Positions 1 through 13,289 of a stretch of 64,000 nucleotides of DNA are shown here, one piece after another (position 1 is the first letter of the stretch; every line of letters begins with the position of its first letter). The notes below the pieces were generated by a model that saw only the letters and a program-made list of their open reading frames with translations, searched no databases and had not been told where the DNA came from. This stretch comes from Setophaga petechia (taxonomy: Eukaryota > Chordata > Aves > Passeriformes > Parulidae), in NCBI GenBank assembly GCA_024362935.1, contig JANCRA010000019.1, positions 9,110,501-9,174,500 of the forward strand, written 5' to 3'. The translations under genes were made by a program, and so were the position numbers.

Positions 1-3000
1 ATTATTGAGACTTCTTTTCCTTTCATGGGCCAAATTCTCTGCTGGCATATTTGATGCAATTCCACAGATTCCACTGGGACTTCACCAATTTGTGTTACAG
101 AGAACACAGGACATTTTTTATTACTGTTGTAATTCTGTAAAAATAAGGATAAAATTGAAATAGAAGCATCAACAGCATTTTCTTTCACAGATCTTGGATT
201 TGAGAGGCTATTTATGAACATCAAACTGTGGTCCATTTCTCCTTTGGGTATCATGCAGATGTGCAGCCACACAGCTGCAGCCCTTCAACACCAAGGGAAG
301 TATGAGCTATCCCCAGACACCAGTAAAAAGCCAGGCAGATGCAGGCCACACAAGGTACACAGAGCAATCCAAGAGTCACCACCACCACCAGGGGAGGGTT
401 TTTTTATGCTCACTGTGGAACACTCAGAGAAAATGGAAATTCAGATGTGCACAAGGGTGCAAGTTGTTTGGCCCAGCTCAGATTTGTGGATCACATCAGT
501 GCTGGTGAGGATTGTGCTCAGGCAATGCCACGTGAGGCTGCAGAGAATTCCTTCTCAGAGAATGGATTTCCTCACTGCTGTGTAAGCAGCTTCTGTTCTC
601 ACTCAGCCCTCAGTTCAGAATTAAAGGGCTACTCAGGGCTGCACTTCGGTGGCTGAAGTTAAAGTAAGACTAAAATGGTCAAAGCCATTTGCAACAATGA
701 AAAGCATAATGAGGGAAAATAAAGAGGTCTTTCCACCACCTGCTGAGGAGAGGGGAAGTGCAGGAGAAAACACACTCAAGTACAAGGTCCTGACTATTTC
801 TGGCACCATGTGTTAGACTCTTTAGGGATTCTTCAGAGAGGTGAACTTCACTTGCACTGAGATCAATGAAAACCTGTGCATTCAATCTGTTTCTCATAAA
901 AAAATAACTCTGAGTCTCTCCAGTGTGCAAGTCAGAACTGTCTGAAAGTCACAGGGAAATGGAGGGCTGAAAGGCTAAGAGTTTTGTGCTTCTTTTTCTT
1001 TTTATACACTTTTTATTCCCACAGATCCTATGAGAAGCATAGGACTTCAGCACAGGGACAGCCAAAAAGATTCAGGGCTGTTAAAATAGTAGCTTGTTTA
1101 AATCCCAAGGTAAACTAGTTGTGCTAAATTAATCTGTGAACCCTCACATCAGATCTAGAGCCTCTGAGCAGTACAGATATTTTGAGATGATCTAATTGTG
1201 GTTGGAGAGAAGGGAGAGTGTGGGCACGAGTAACACTGTGCTGTGTGCTGCAGTGGTGATAGCACACAGCACAGGGCAAAAAGCTGACATGGGCAACACA
1301 GCCAGAACACCAGGGAGCAAAGGTATCTAGGCATTTCTAAAAGTTAATTGCTGGAATAATCATAGAATAGCAGATTTGAAATTGAAGGAAGATGTGTAAA
1401 GAAAAACTGGGAGTTCTTGGAAGTGATGATGGGATTAGAAAGAGCAGGGAAGAGTACTGTTGCCAGCTAATAGATCAATAGACAGGAATGTCTATTGCCT
1501 ATTGTCTCTTGTGGGAGTTTTTCCAGCTCATCAACAGGAGTCAGAGACACCCTGGGTAGCTTTGTTTTCTAAACTCAGGCAGGACCAGTTAAAAGCAGTG
1601 CCTCTCACTAGAGTGAATTAGAGGATACAAGTACTGCCACCTTTAACACGTGTTGGGGACAGGATTTGCCAGGTGAAGGCTGTGCCATGGAGCTGAAGGA
1701 GATGAGCATTTGTGGAACACCAGGGTCCTTCTGGACAATGCTCTTTTGTGGGTCTGGTACTGCCAGATGCTATCCAGAAACTATCCAGATATTTCCAATA
1801 TAATCACTAACACCAAACAAGAAGGCAACAGAGAAGACTTCTAATGTACTGCTGGGAAATTTGGAATATGTAGTATACTGCTATATCCACCCTCATTGAG
1901 TGGATGACATTTAAACACTGAAATGGATGTTTTTCAGAAATTCTGGACAACACTTTTGTTTTTACTCCTCTGCACAAATGGTGGAAAACATTTTTTTTAA
2001 AAACTACCCTGCAGACAGAAAAGAAAATGAATAACAATTTCGCTGTTTCTGACTCCTTCAAGATGTGATTGATCATTATATTGTCACAGGTCAAACTCTG
2101 CCACAGAAAACTACAGATAATCTTCAGCTGCATTTCCTAAACCATTAATAGGATAGACAAGGCTAAGATAACAATGCACAATTTATTTTCCAAAAGCAGC
2201 TGACAGGAGGAAATGGATACCAAATGAATTAACTCATTAGAACAGTACGGCACATTTGGAAATTCAAAACAGACTGCCTGGAATGATTTAAATCTACCAC
2301 GAGGTTAATGTCAGTCCCTTGCTTAGGCGTGCCAGTGTTGTAAACTAGTGATCCAGTTTTAGAATGGTTGATGTGTGCACACCCTGGGACTTGTGCCTTA
2401 GGGTTGCCTGGACTCAATTAATTACATAACTTGAATGCAATTGGCCCCCATAGGTTGCAAATGTTACATTCATCAGCATGGACACACAAAAAAATACACA
2501 GACATACCACCACTTTCTAATATAAACAAAAAATATTTGTTAGCTTGTTGAGAATCATTATTAAAAATAGCAGGTATCTTACAGGCTATAAATACATTCT
2601 GTCTTTAAGGAACTGCATCTGTATCCAGAGCAAAAACTTCGCAGTTGTCTCTAGGGAGCAAAGTTTCTCTCGTGCTTGATTTATAACCAACTGAGAATTT
2701 CTCAGAAACTGGGTTTTAACATTTGTCAGCCACAAGTTGTCAACCAAGCCTATTTTCTCCTGGTAAGCTCCCACCTGTGTCTCTTTCATAGTTACAGCAG
2801 TATATTTTTAGAAAATTGTGGACTTTTATTCTGCAATACCAGACTCCAGTACAGCACTGCTAAGGTAATATGTACATTTATAGCTGTCATTAATATGGTA
2901 TATAAGAGCTTTAGTTGCTTTTTTTTCCTTCATAGGGTAATAAGCCATAATTAAAGGAGTCAGGGGCTGTATTACAGAAACATTTGCCACCCCATGTGTA

Positions 3001-4150
3001 GCACAAAGATTACTTTGCAAAGAGACAACAGGGAGCTAAAACTGTTCAGAGCATTTCTTCATATATTCATGGCAATAGCACAGTGGCACTTGTCATTAGA
3101 AGAGCAACATTCTAACACAATCACTGTATCTGAAAATGGCTTAAGTTTGATTAGTGTGTGCAGATAATGGGGACTAGACGACAGTACAGAAATGGTCCTG
3201 TTGATTTATATCTGAAGAGTCCACACACATGATCTACAAGCAGCAGCTGTATAAAGCTCTTTGCTTTCCTTTTGGTGCAGAAATCACTTGGAACAAGGGT
3301 CATCCCAAAACAAAAGCAATTCAAGCAGCCTAATCTAAGAGGAAGATGAGGAAGGAAGGAGACTTATTTCATCTTCTGCACTGCAGATCGTTTTTACATC
3401 ATCCCAGATTATGCAATATACCATGGCAGGGACTGTGAAGCATGAGTTCATGGAGAAAGGGCACTTTCATTAGCACTGCTGCAGTGTGTGCTCTCAGATG
3501 TCTGAGGTGGAAAGGTCACAGCCACAGACTTCACAGCACCTCTGTCTGGTCTGTCTACACCCACCCCTGCTTATCCAGAGTTATGAGGAAGAGAGGTTAA
3601 ATGCTTTCATATGACGTGGGTGTTTATCCTGGTGGCATGCAAAGAAGAATCCCATTAAATTAAGTATCTCCCTTCTTAAGAATGGCAATTACTGTGAAGC
3701 ACAGATTAAAGTAAGATTCCATGAATTAGTGATCTGATTTCATTTGGCAGTGATGTTTTACAATGTGTAGTGTCAAACATTATATAATGTCAATGATAAA
3801 GAGAGCACATGAGGATTTACAATGTATAATGACGTGAAATATCTTTGGTGCTCAACTCTCACTCCTTTGTTTGCATGTAAACCACAAACTGGTTTGGCAT
3901 AAAGCACAAGATTTTTTTTTCTCATCTCAAAAAAAAAAAAAAAAAGGAAAAAAAAAAGGGTCAGCTGTACTGGAATGAGGTAAAAGTACAAAGGTAAGGA
4001 CAGGATTACTTCAGATCAGGGAATTACTTTATATGGTCACAACCCTTTTTGTCCTTCAGTATCTGGATTTAGTAGGATTTTCCAATTACCTTCAGAGAAG
4101 TGTTGAAAGTCCATTCTTTTAAACTGTATAGGTTTTTGTCCTTTAATTGA
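1..4150. other. Intergenic AT-rich DNA, no gene seen
   Basis: No open frame here resembles a known protein, and none is bounded by convincing splice signals. The longest open stretch (214-585) is low in information and overlaps open stretches in other frames. An A-rich tract lies at about 3929-3957. A short CATAGAATAG string near 1361 could be the very end of an old CR1 tail, but it is too short to call. The interval is probably part of the spacer upstream of RAB2A. Confidence 0.6.
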
Positions 4151-4168
4151 ATTACCCACATACATGTG

Positions 4169-4221
4169 CACACAAACACACACACACACATACACACACA
4201 CACACACACACATGCACACAC
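4169..4221. repeat. (CA)n microsatellite
   Basis: An imperfect CA dinucleotide run is interrupted by AAA, T and TG steps. On the minus strand it gives an artificial Cys/Val-rich open frame, which should not be taken as coding. Alternating purine-pyrimidine tracts of this kind can adopt Z-DNA and are usually length-polymorphic. Confidence 0.93.
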
Positions 4222-7200
4222 TCTTAACTCCTTTCATTATGCACCAAAAAGCTTTGGTGGCCCCAAGTCCCAGCACACCTGAAATCAAATATGTTGGTAT
4301 TTTATGGAGGCTATCTTGCAAATTCTTGTAGAACAGATGTGTGATTCCAATTCATGCAACCTGCCAGCTCTGTGAATTGAGGGTCTGAATGAGATATAGT
4401 CCGCTTCTTTTATTTTGTTCTGGCTTAAAACAGGTCTCTGAGATCAACTTCATCCATGCAATTGTCCCAAAGAGAATTGCTAGATTTAGCTGACAGATGC
4501 AAAAAATCTCATGTTGTCACAGAATTCCCCAGTGTCTACTCAGCACCAGATGTCAAAGAATGCAAATCTACAGCTGGGTCTGGTGTTCATTTGTACTCCA
4601 AATTCCCTCCCTCCCAGCTGTTGTTTTCCACTTCCATGTACATAGAGTTGAATTTTTCAGAAGCAGGAGATAGACACTTATGGCTTCCTATATTTATATG
4701 AATATACAAGTTTCTTTGTTTACCTGGAAAAAATCTTTTTGGGTTGAATAATGGTGTATCAGTGAGGGTTTATTTGAGTATGCTTCCTCATCGTTATTGA
4801 AAACAACCTTACTCATCTTATTAATGCAATCTCTTCTCAGTAAGTTCTCTGGAACTGGAGTTATCTTTCCAAGTAGCTGTTTAGAGGTACAAAATAGGGT
4901 TTTCACCCTTGCTTAGGCCTCCTGGGCACCATGGAAATAATAAGCATGACCACAGTAATACAAAACAAAAGACCTATAGTCATGAGGAACTGCAGAGCAG
5001 TGTTTATTCAGTCATCTGGGGGGCCCTTTGATGGCTATCCTTTGTGCCCTTCAGGAAAGGAAGTTCTACCCTGGGACTACAATGACTGATTTTAAATTTT
5101 GCTCTTCTTCATGTAGATATTACCAGCCTGTACAGCTTTTGAAATATTGTCAGACAATAACAGGTCTGCAAGAGCTGAATTGATTTTTCCTTTTTTTTCC
5201 CCAACCTAAAGTGGGGAAAATTTTGAAATAACAGGTAAAGGTGATTACAGCAGTCTGCATTTGTTTTCCTGATCTTCCTGTAAATTAATTCAGAGGTTCA
5301 GAATTTCTAAGGTTCACCTGCAGTGACCTCTAGTGTAGTTTAGATTTCCTTTTCTTAAACGAAGATAGCATGCATATGGAGACTTTCTCTTTCTGCTTAT
5401 TTGTGTGATGATCTTTCTGCTTATTTTTGTGATGGATTCAACTCACTGAGTTCTCTGTTGTACAGATATTAATCATAATCTAAGAAATTATTTGCTTTAT
5501 TATGCTTCTGATTTTCAGCCAGTCAAGAAAGTTGATTTCATCTAGAGCTAAGGACACATTACTGTGTTTAAAAGGGATGAGTTGTAAATGATGGGAGAGG
5601 AAAGTATGCAAAATACAGGTTCAAATTTAAATTAAAAGTCAAAATTAGACAATCACATGTAAATCCCCACTTTTAAGGGAAAGCATAGCATGCACTTTAG
5701 CATTGCAACATGCTTTAGATCAGGCTGCAGTAGTTTACCAAAACATTCACTTTTCTGCACTGTTTTTATTCCCCTCAGCTGGATGGAGATATTGTTGTCT
5801 TGGCTTACCCCCCTGCATGTTTCAGTGCCTGCACCAAGTACAATTCACCAAGCAGCACTGTCTACCCAGCTTCACTGAGACCATGGGTGGCAAACCCACG
5901 CTATGACCAGCAGTGCTGAACAGATTTCTCATCCAGTACCTGCAAATAGCCCAGACTCCCCTCACTAGAGCTGCCACACACTTCCTCAAGGCATGACCTG
6001 GCTTGCATGCAGCTACCCCAGCTCCCTCTACATCCCTGCTCCCCAGTGCTCCAAGATCTGACACTGGGGTGGGCAGAGCCAGGTCAGGTACCTGCATCTG
6101 CCGTGTGAACACCCATAAATCTCCACAGTGCCAACAAGATTAAATTGATTTAATCCAACAAGATTAAATCAAACAAATCTGACTACAAGATACTGAAAAG
6201 CTGACGCCTAAAGTTGCCTAAGCTGATGCCAGAGTCCTGTTATTGTCATGAAATGTTTTAACATAACTTGAGTGATAGTTATCAAACACAGAAAAGGAAC
6301 ACAGATGCAGGGAGAGTCCCCCAGTGTTTCTGTATTTATTAACTGTGCCCACAAAAAGAGCAATGGTAATGAAAATGTTAAGTGTTAACAGCACTTTGGG
6401 GAAGTCTAGAAGTGTTTAGAACTACTATCATTACATAGGTATCCACAATATCCCTTTTTAAGTTAGATCATTGTATCAATTTGGGAAAGAAGTGATTGAA
6501 GATAAAAAACCCCTGGTGGTTAGTGGTTATACATTAGGCACTAGCAGAACTATCCACCTATCAGATAAGAGGAAAGGAGGGAGAAGAGTACAAATACTTT
6601 GTTTGAAGTGACATGACCCAGCACAAATAGCCTCAGTGACATTTTAAGATCAAACAGTCCAAGCATCAGATACAGACACTTCAAATCACAAGGAGAAGTT
6701 TTGACAAGTTGAGCCTGATCTGCCTAGCCTGATCTGAGCTAGTGCTCAGAGTGATAAAAACTTTTATTTAATTTTGATTTTCTGAAGTTTATCCTTCATA
6801 TATTTAAAAGTATCACCAGGTTACATTTCCTTACTTATTTGACTTCTAATGCATTCTAGTGACAATATCCCAACGAAAAATTTATTTTGAAAATCAAAAA
6901 TACATATACCAATTTTCAGGCTAGTGAGTGTTTGCCTGAAGGATTAGAAAGGAATTACTACTAAGGCAAAAGCAAATATTTTTAACTTGATGAAGAAATA
7001 CATGTTCAGATGTTAAAAATATTAAAACCTAGCCAAAGATCATGTTTAAATATGATAATTCACAAAAGTAATGCTAAAATTTTGAACAAATATTAAAGAA
7101 AGAGGAAGTGCTGAGAAAGGTAGGGAAGTCAGGGAATTTTTCAAATGCCCCGCACTGTCAAATACACATTAAATTTGAGACTGCACGATATTGAGAAGTA

Positions 7201-8930
7201 AACTGTGAGAAGTCAGCAGGAAAACGAAGTGCTGATTGCACCCAGAGTAAAGCACAGGAGATGCCCAAGGAAGGGGGATTAAAAGCCTGTCTCAAAGGGT
7301 GTTTGGAAGGCTGAGGGGAAACATTGTTCTAAAGCAAATGGGCAGGTGGGCAGCACTTGAAAATAACTGGGGGGAAAAGCAATGTCACCTACAAAAATCA
7401 TTGGGAAAGAGCGTTAGAGTTTCTTATGTTGCAAAGGTTTTAATTCACTGGAAGCAAAAAAAGGACATTTGTGCAGTAAAAAGCAGTCTGTCAGAGCCTG
7501 TCCCTCATGCTACAAACATCACTTCTGTCAGAAAGGAAACATATGTTCTCAGCCAGCCCCAGTCTCCAGGAGCCAACACGCTGCTGGAGATGGACACTGA
7601 GCACACAGAGCTCTGGCAGGGCTGGTGTGGGAAATGGGGCTTGGGAACCACAGCCAGGCTGTGCAGAACAGCCATCCCTGCTCATTCTGAGCTCTCTGGG
7701 TAAAACCAGATACCTCTGGATTCATTATAGTGAACGTCTGCCTTATGTTCATTATCATAGAAATTTATCTCAGAAGTACTGCCTTCTGCCTGGAAAATAA
7801 ATGTTTCTACTTTGCTTCATTGCCTAATAGCTGGAGGAGTCCATTACCTTGGGAAAACATTTTTTCCATTTACATTGACTCTTAAATATTTTATGATCAT
7901 TTTTCTTTCTAGCTTTCACAGTAAATAAAGTAAATACATGACAGACACAAGATGCTAAATAGTCACCAATGTATGTAATTTAGTGTATATATTGATCCTC
8001 ACCTATTTTTATCCTGACTTTCTATAAATTGTACTATACACTATACTGCTTCCTTTAATTATTTTCATTCACTTTAGACTGTCAGTGCTTAGTTTGACTA
8101 TCTTTCAGTCTCTATCCTATAAATACTTCATAGTGGGCTTCAGGAGGTGCAGCATTTAAACTAAGCAACTCTGAGTCTAGGATCCTAGTGTTTGAAAGGC
8201 ATTTAATTATTACTTCCCCTCTGTGAGGATTGTTGCAGTGACATTTCCATGTAGTACCGCTGTCACTAACTCACTTCCAGTTATTTTGGGATCAAACATT
8301 ATTTCTATCAGTCTGAAAAAGATGGTAAAAGACTTTTTAAATCATCAAATGTAATGCATTCAGCACATACAGCCAAAATAATAAAAAATATTAATACTAT
8401 CATTAATTAATACAAATAATAATCCAGTTACATTTGTTGAAAGCAGAGAGCAGAGTGAGACTCTAAGGCACCTCAGGGATGAGCTGATAGACTATATCCC
8501 TGAAAACTCATTTCTACAACACTGTTTTGCTTTGCCTTCTCTCTCTTTTCAGGAATCACAATGGCATTGGAATTACCTGGTTTCCCTTACATGTGTCAGC
8601 TGCAAAGAAATGACCAGATGTGTACAGGGAAACTGAGCCAAGACCTACCTAACACAAGAGGAGCCTTTCTGGACTGAATCATTCCAGACTGGGCTACAGG
8701 TGACAGGCAGAGACCTTGCTGTGTGTGTAAAGCACAGTCCTCATGCTCAGTGCCTGCAGCAAAGGGATGATGGTTGTAATAGCCACAAATGTTGTGCATT
8801 CTATTAAATGGAACCCAAATGCTGTAACATTGTGGGAAAATTATGTCTAGGGTTGTTATTGTCTGTAGTATCCTGTAAAATCTAGCTTTGTTTTTTGAGT
8901 CTCAAAGGGTGAAAACACTTGGAGGAATGT
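4222..8930. other. Intergenic DNA with minor repeats
   Basis: No coding exon was recognised. Small local structures are visible. A near-duplicate CTTTCTGCTTATTT(G/T)TGTGATG occurs twice at about 5388-5434. A short palindrome, GATTAAAT-TG-ATTTAATC, sits at 6138-6155, and CAACAAGATTAAAT is repeated at 6132 and 6157. Nothing else in this stretch was assigned. Confidence 0.55.
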
Positions 8931-8934
8931 AGAT

Positions 8935-9410
8935 TCAGAGATTTTGTGAATTCTGTGATTCACAGACATACAAAATGGGTAACGCCCCACTCCCAGGGAA
9001 GGGACCAGAGTGGGTCATCTGGTCCAGGCTCCTGCTCAATAGGGTTGTTCCTAGAGCACATGGCACAGGATTGTGTCCAGATGGTTCATGAATATTTTCT
9101 GTAAGGGAAACTCCACAACTACTCTGGGCAACCTGTTCCAGTGCTGGATCACCTGTGCAGTAAAGAAGTTCTTCCTCATACTCAGGTGGGACTTTCTGTG
9201 CATCAGTTTCTCTGCCCATTGCTTCTTGTCCTATTGCTTGGCACCACTGAGAAGGGGCTGGACCCAGCCTCTCAACACCCTCCCTTCAGATTCTGACAGA
9301 GATTGATGATGTCTTCTCTCAGTCGTCTCTTCTTGAGGCTGAACAGGCCCAACTCTCTCAGCCTTTCCACATAAGAGATGCTCCAGTCCCTTAATGCTTC
9401 TCACTTCTTG
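8935..9410 (-). mobile_element. CR1 LINE fragment, 3' end, minus strand
   Basis: Read on the minus strand, the segment follows the terminal part of avian CR1: the end of ORF2, then the 3' UTR. The plus strand shows the antisense hallmarks: GGCAACCTGTTCCAGTGCTG near 9128, CAGTAAAGAAGTTCTTCCTC near 9160, CTTGTCCTATTGCTTGGCA near 9225, and GAGGCTGAACAGGCCCAACT near 9335. The 3' tail is at the left (TTCTGTGATTCACAG near 8950). The element is 5'-truncated at about 9410, which is typical of LINE insertion by target-primed reverse transcription. No intact frame remains. The tail type suggests the same broad subfamily as the copy ending at 26397 (inference). Confidence 0.9.
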
Positions 9411-10214
9411 GAATGGAAAAAAATTAGACCCATTTAAACATTATATTTTTAATATCAAAGCCAAAAAAATTAAATGTTCCTAGAAAATGTCATTCTTTTC
9501 CATAAAATCTCTCCAATTTGGTCAAACACACATTAATATTGAACAAAATGTTTCAGAAACTCTTCCAATCTTTGTGAAACATTTACTATGTGTAGGATAT
9601 ATATGACAGCAATTTTCAAAGGTCAGGATATGAAATACTATATTATTACAACATATTAGCTGTGCCCACTAACTACCCCTGCCTATACAACACTGACCAG
9701 GCATCACAGCATTAATACTTTTTTCTAAAAGGAAAAATACAGGTCTTTGAGAAAAATAGTCTTCTACAAAACTACCTTCTCTGAGTCTTGCAACTTTTAG
9801 AAATTTAGTCTGCTTCCAAGGAGTAGTTAACAAAAGAGGTGAGATTTAAGGCTGGCTTCAGAACTAGGCAAATAAGCTTTGGTGTCGAGTGAATTAACTA
9901 TGGGAGAACTGGAACTAGGGAACTTTGAATCAAATCAACTAATAAATTCAGCCAGAAATGGGGACTGGCTAGGGAGAATTAAAAGGTCATAATACCTTAG
10001 TTTCATATCTCTTTGTTTAATGAAATTCCTTATTTGAAGGTACTGAATATTTTTTATTGTACCTTTTAAACAAAACATTTGGCATCATTTTTTAAAACAT
10101 TACTTTTAATTACTTTTTTTTTAATAAGATAATCAAAAAGTCCTAGTCCAAAATCTTAAAACAGCATTTGATCTTTAAAGAAGGATGCAAAATGTGCTCC
10201 CCAAATGCCTTAGC
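9411..10214. other. Intergenic AT-rich DNA
   Basis: No exon, RNA gene or named repeat was recognised. The stretch is AT-rich with T- and A-runs and lies between a CR1 fragment and the TA microsatellite. Confidence 0.55.
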
Positions 10215-10216
10215 AT

Positions 10217-10274
<58 letters not shown>

Positions 10275-10331
10275 GGGGGTGTGGGTGGGTGGGTGGGTGT
10301 GTGTGTGTATGTGTGTGTGTGTGTATGTATA
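10215..10331. repeat. (TA)n tract joined to G-rich and (TG)n tract
   Basis: An uninterrupted TA/AT run of roughly 55 bp (to 10272) passes directly into GGGGGGG, then GGGTGGGTGGGTGGG (10283-10297), then TG repeats with TATG steps up to about 10331. The G part fits the classic four-run, one-base-loop G-quadruplex pattern. The TA part can extrude a cruciform. Open frames across it (Tyr/Ile then Val/Cys repeats) are artefacts of the repeat. Confidence 0.93.
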
Positions 10332-11078
10332 CCTCTATGTCTCACTCATTTAACTTCTGCTCTCACCAGAAATGTTTGCTCTTCAGACAACTTTCTCAAA
10401 GTGAAGCATAGGGCATATAATCTGTTGAGCTGTAGCTTGCACTGCAATTGGATTTACTTCTTAGATCATTTTCTGAAATTTGCTTTATGGATGTACATTT
10501 TACCTAAATCCCTGGGACTGTTGTCTCCTATTGGCCAACACTTGACCTTCATAGATGCCTTGTTAATAGAGAGCACTACTACTAAAAAATTTAGCTGGAG
10601 TTTAAGCTGTTTGAAAGTGGTCCTAGATTTATTACAATCCTTTCAACAACTTTCAAAAGTACTGCAATTTTTAACACAATACTTGACATACTTTGTTTTC
10701 TTGTCTTTCCATATGGTTAATTTATTTTTTCATTAAATAAATAGGAATATTTACAGGATTTTTGTAGCCATCATACTTGTATATCAAGAATTGTACATCA
10801 AAAGAACACTTCCTTCTTAAGTCATTCCAAGAGGTAAATGATTCTATCAAGAAAAGGAATACAACGTATCCCAAACATATATCCAACTAATAATACAGGT
10901 TGCTTGTTTTTTGCAAGACTGGACAGACAGTAACTCTATAAGATTAGAACTTAATTTTATTTCTACCAAAGAGTGGCAATTTGCTTTATGATCTACCACC
11001 TTTGCATGCCTGCTAAGGCATGATAAACAGTAAACTGAAGCCCCAATTGAAATTTCAAAATTCCAGTACCAAAAGGAG
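10332..11078. other. Intergenic DNA
   Basis: An open frame running out of the TA repeat (to about 10736) has no recognisable domain and starts inside the dinucleotide tract, so it is judged non-coding. Nothing else is assignable. Confidence 0.55.
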
Positions 11079-11368
11079 ACCTACAAGAGAGTTGGAGAGA
11101 GATTTTTTTAAAAGGTCATGTTGTGATGAGACAAGGGGTAATGACTTTGAGCTTGAGGAAGGCAGATTTAGATTAGAGCATGGTGAGGTACCAGAACAGG
11201 TTGCCTGGAGGGGTGGTGCCTGCCCCATTCTGGAGCTGTTCAAGGCCAGGCTGGATGGGGCTTTGAGCAACAGGGTCTAGTGGAAGGTGTCCCTGCCCAT
11301 GGCAGGGGGATTGGAACAACAAGACCTTTAAGGTGTGAACCCAAACTGTTCTATGATTCCATGATTTT
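11079..11368 (+). mobile_element. CR1 LINE fragment, 3' end, plus strand
   Basis: The sense-strand CR1 3' region is clear. GAGTTGGAGAGAGATTTTTT is followed by GAGGAAGGCAGATTTAGATT, AACAGGTTGCCTGGAGG, the phrase TAGTGGAAGGTGTCCCTGCC, and a tail with TTCTATGATTCCATGATTTT. The usual run between 'AGATTAGA' and 'GTGAGG' (which encodes the RKKFFT-like segment in other copies) is missing, so this copy has a small internal deletion near 11178. It is 5'-truncated and non-functional. It belongs to the same subfamily as the copy at 18479-18787, since both share the TAATGGAAGGTGTC-type 3' UTR. Confidence 0.92.
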
Positions 11369-13231
11369 ATTAGCACAGGCTATCATGACTCATGATTTAG
11401 TTGCTGTACTGTCTTTAGCTGATGTACATCAAAGGCTCACATAATATAGCAAACAAGCTCTATCTTGCTAAAGCAGAGAAAACTGAATTGTTCCTGTACA
11501 ATGGTGGTAAGATCTGGGAAAAGAGATTATTTTTTGTGTTTGAGTTTCTACATTGGAAGCATTTCCACACTAAAGTTCAGGGCAAGGCAGCAGCATTTGC
11601 CACAACCTCACTAAAACTTTAGTCAAGGAAATATATTCAAAGTGGTGTGATTTCCTTTAAAATATTTATTTCAGTGCATACCTTTTGTTCTTATTATAAA
11701 TTAATATGAATCTGATCAATCACTTCAGCAATCACCACTCATGGGCCAACCTTTCATTCCTGATTTCCATCCCTTCCTTCAACTCGTCAAAAGGAGTAAA
11801 GGACGGAGATGTTTTCCAGCACACCCCAAGGAAGAAAATGAGGCTAGACTGAGGCCAGAAATAATTTCTAAGGTTGAGGGCATGTAGAAATCCATTTTCC
11901 TCTAGCCCAGAATTCGCAGAAATCTTCAATTTCAATGGGCACTGAGATACAGTGCTCTGAGTACTGAGTAAAGCACAACTCACCTATTTCTTCATACCAA
12001 ATGCTCCTTTAGGAGGCATGTTTGTTCAGATTGGCCAGGTCATCTGAATAATTGAGTTTCTGTGCTATTTCAGTTCCTCACTGGGCTAAGAAGCATGCAG
12101 ACTCTAAAGGAAAGATTGTCATAACCTTACTATTACTTACTTGCCTTATTTGTTTGTACTCTCATGCTTTTTGTTGCTTTTATATCTTTAGCTGATGCAA
12201 AAAGTACTTTTCAAATAGTATGCATCCCTTTAGCTCATCTTGATTTGTCTTTGTCCTCTTAACTTGAACTGCTCCATCTTTGCTACATGCCCTCAGAACA
12301 TTGGTGACAAACTACTATTAGAGAGAGAAAAAATTACCTGCTGATAGCAAGGCACCAAGATTAGATTATGGGATTTGTCATGCTGGAACTTAGTCCTGCT
12401 GTGTTTCATCTACCCTCTCATCAAGAAATCTCTGCAGAAACCAGTATCAACACTGTCAGTGCCTACAAAAATTCTCCAAAGTATATCTGGTCAATGTTTA
12501 TTCTCACAGAATGTTTGTGATGCAGACCCATGAATGACTCTAACCAGAAGAGAATGAAAATCAAGAATATCATTAGCCAATTTTTCTTTCACCTCATGCT
12601 GTTTTATTCTCCTAAATCTCATAGCTGGAATCTGCTTAGATAGATACAGTTGTTAGGGATTTACAGAAAATGCCTAAACATTGTATGGCATCACAGTCTA
12701 TATCAATTCTCTTGAAATATTTCAAAAAGAGTAGAAGCTTTGCTTTATGTCAGCATTAAAGATGGGCTTCAGCTTTTGTATGCACTGTTTGAGTGTCTAT
12801 GTCATAACTCAGGACTCAGAGAACACTTTTTGGTTTTTTATCCACTGATTTCCAGTTGATATTCACTGCAATCTAGTTTCAAGGAATCCCATCTGTAAGA
12901 GTGAAATTAATACAATGAGACTTAGAACTCTTTTTTCTATCTATATAGCCCAGATGACAAACTTCAAATAAGTGAAGCAAAGCACATGTGTTCAGTGTTG
13001 ACACTGTTTATCTTCTGTGACTGTCTTTCACAGTAAATACATGATTGAAACACTCAGTTTAAATTTAGGCAGACATAATCAGTACTACAAGCAAAAAAAT
13101 AAAAATTTCCTACATCTTGATCCACTTCATATTCTTACAAAGACATTCTAAATTAAAAGATATTTATTTCTAAGCTAGATTTTATCCACTTAATATATAA
13201 TGATTTATCATAAACATTTTATTATAAATCT
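11369..13231. other. Intergenic DNA, no feature recognised
   Basis: AT-rich sequence with several short open frames that have no recognisable domain. No CR1 or LTR signature was seen. Confidence 0.55.
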
Positions 13232-13289
13232 TTATTATTGATGCTATTATTATTGTTGTTGTTATTATTATTATTATTATTATTATTAA
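13232..13289. repeat. (ATT)n trinucleotide microsatellite
   Basis: ATT/TTA repeats with a GTT interruption (TTGTTGTTG) are followed by about eight uninterrupted TTA units (13263-13287). On the minus strand this reads as a poly-Asn run inside a spurious open frame. Confidence 0.93.

Noticed and set aside
214..585. 123-codon open frame near the left edge
   Set aside because: Overlapped by open frames in other phases; no homology recognised and no flanking splice sites.
1355..1395. CATAGAATAG string as a CR1 tail
   Set aside because: Only about 10 bases fit; no CR1 body next to it.
10185..10736. 183-codon open frame starting with a Tyr/Ile repeat
   Set aside because: Created by the TA/TG microsatellite; the remainder has no recognisable domain.
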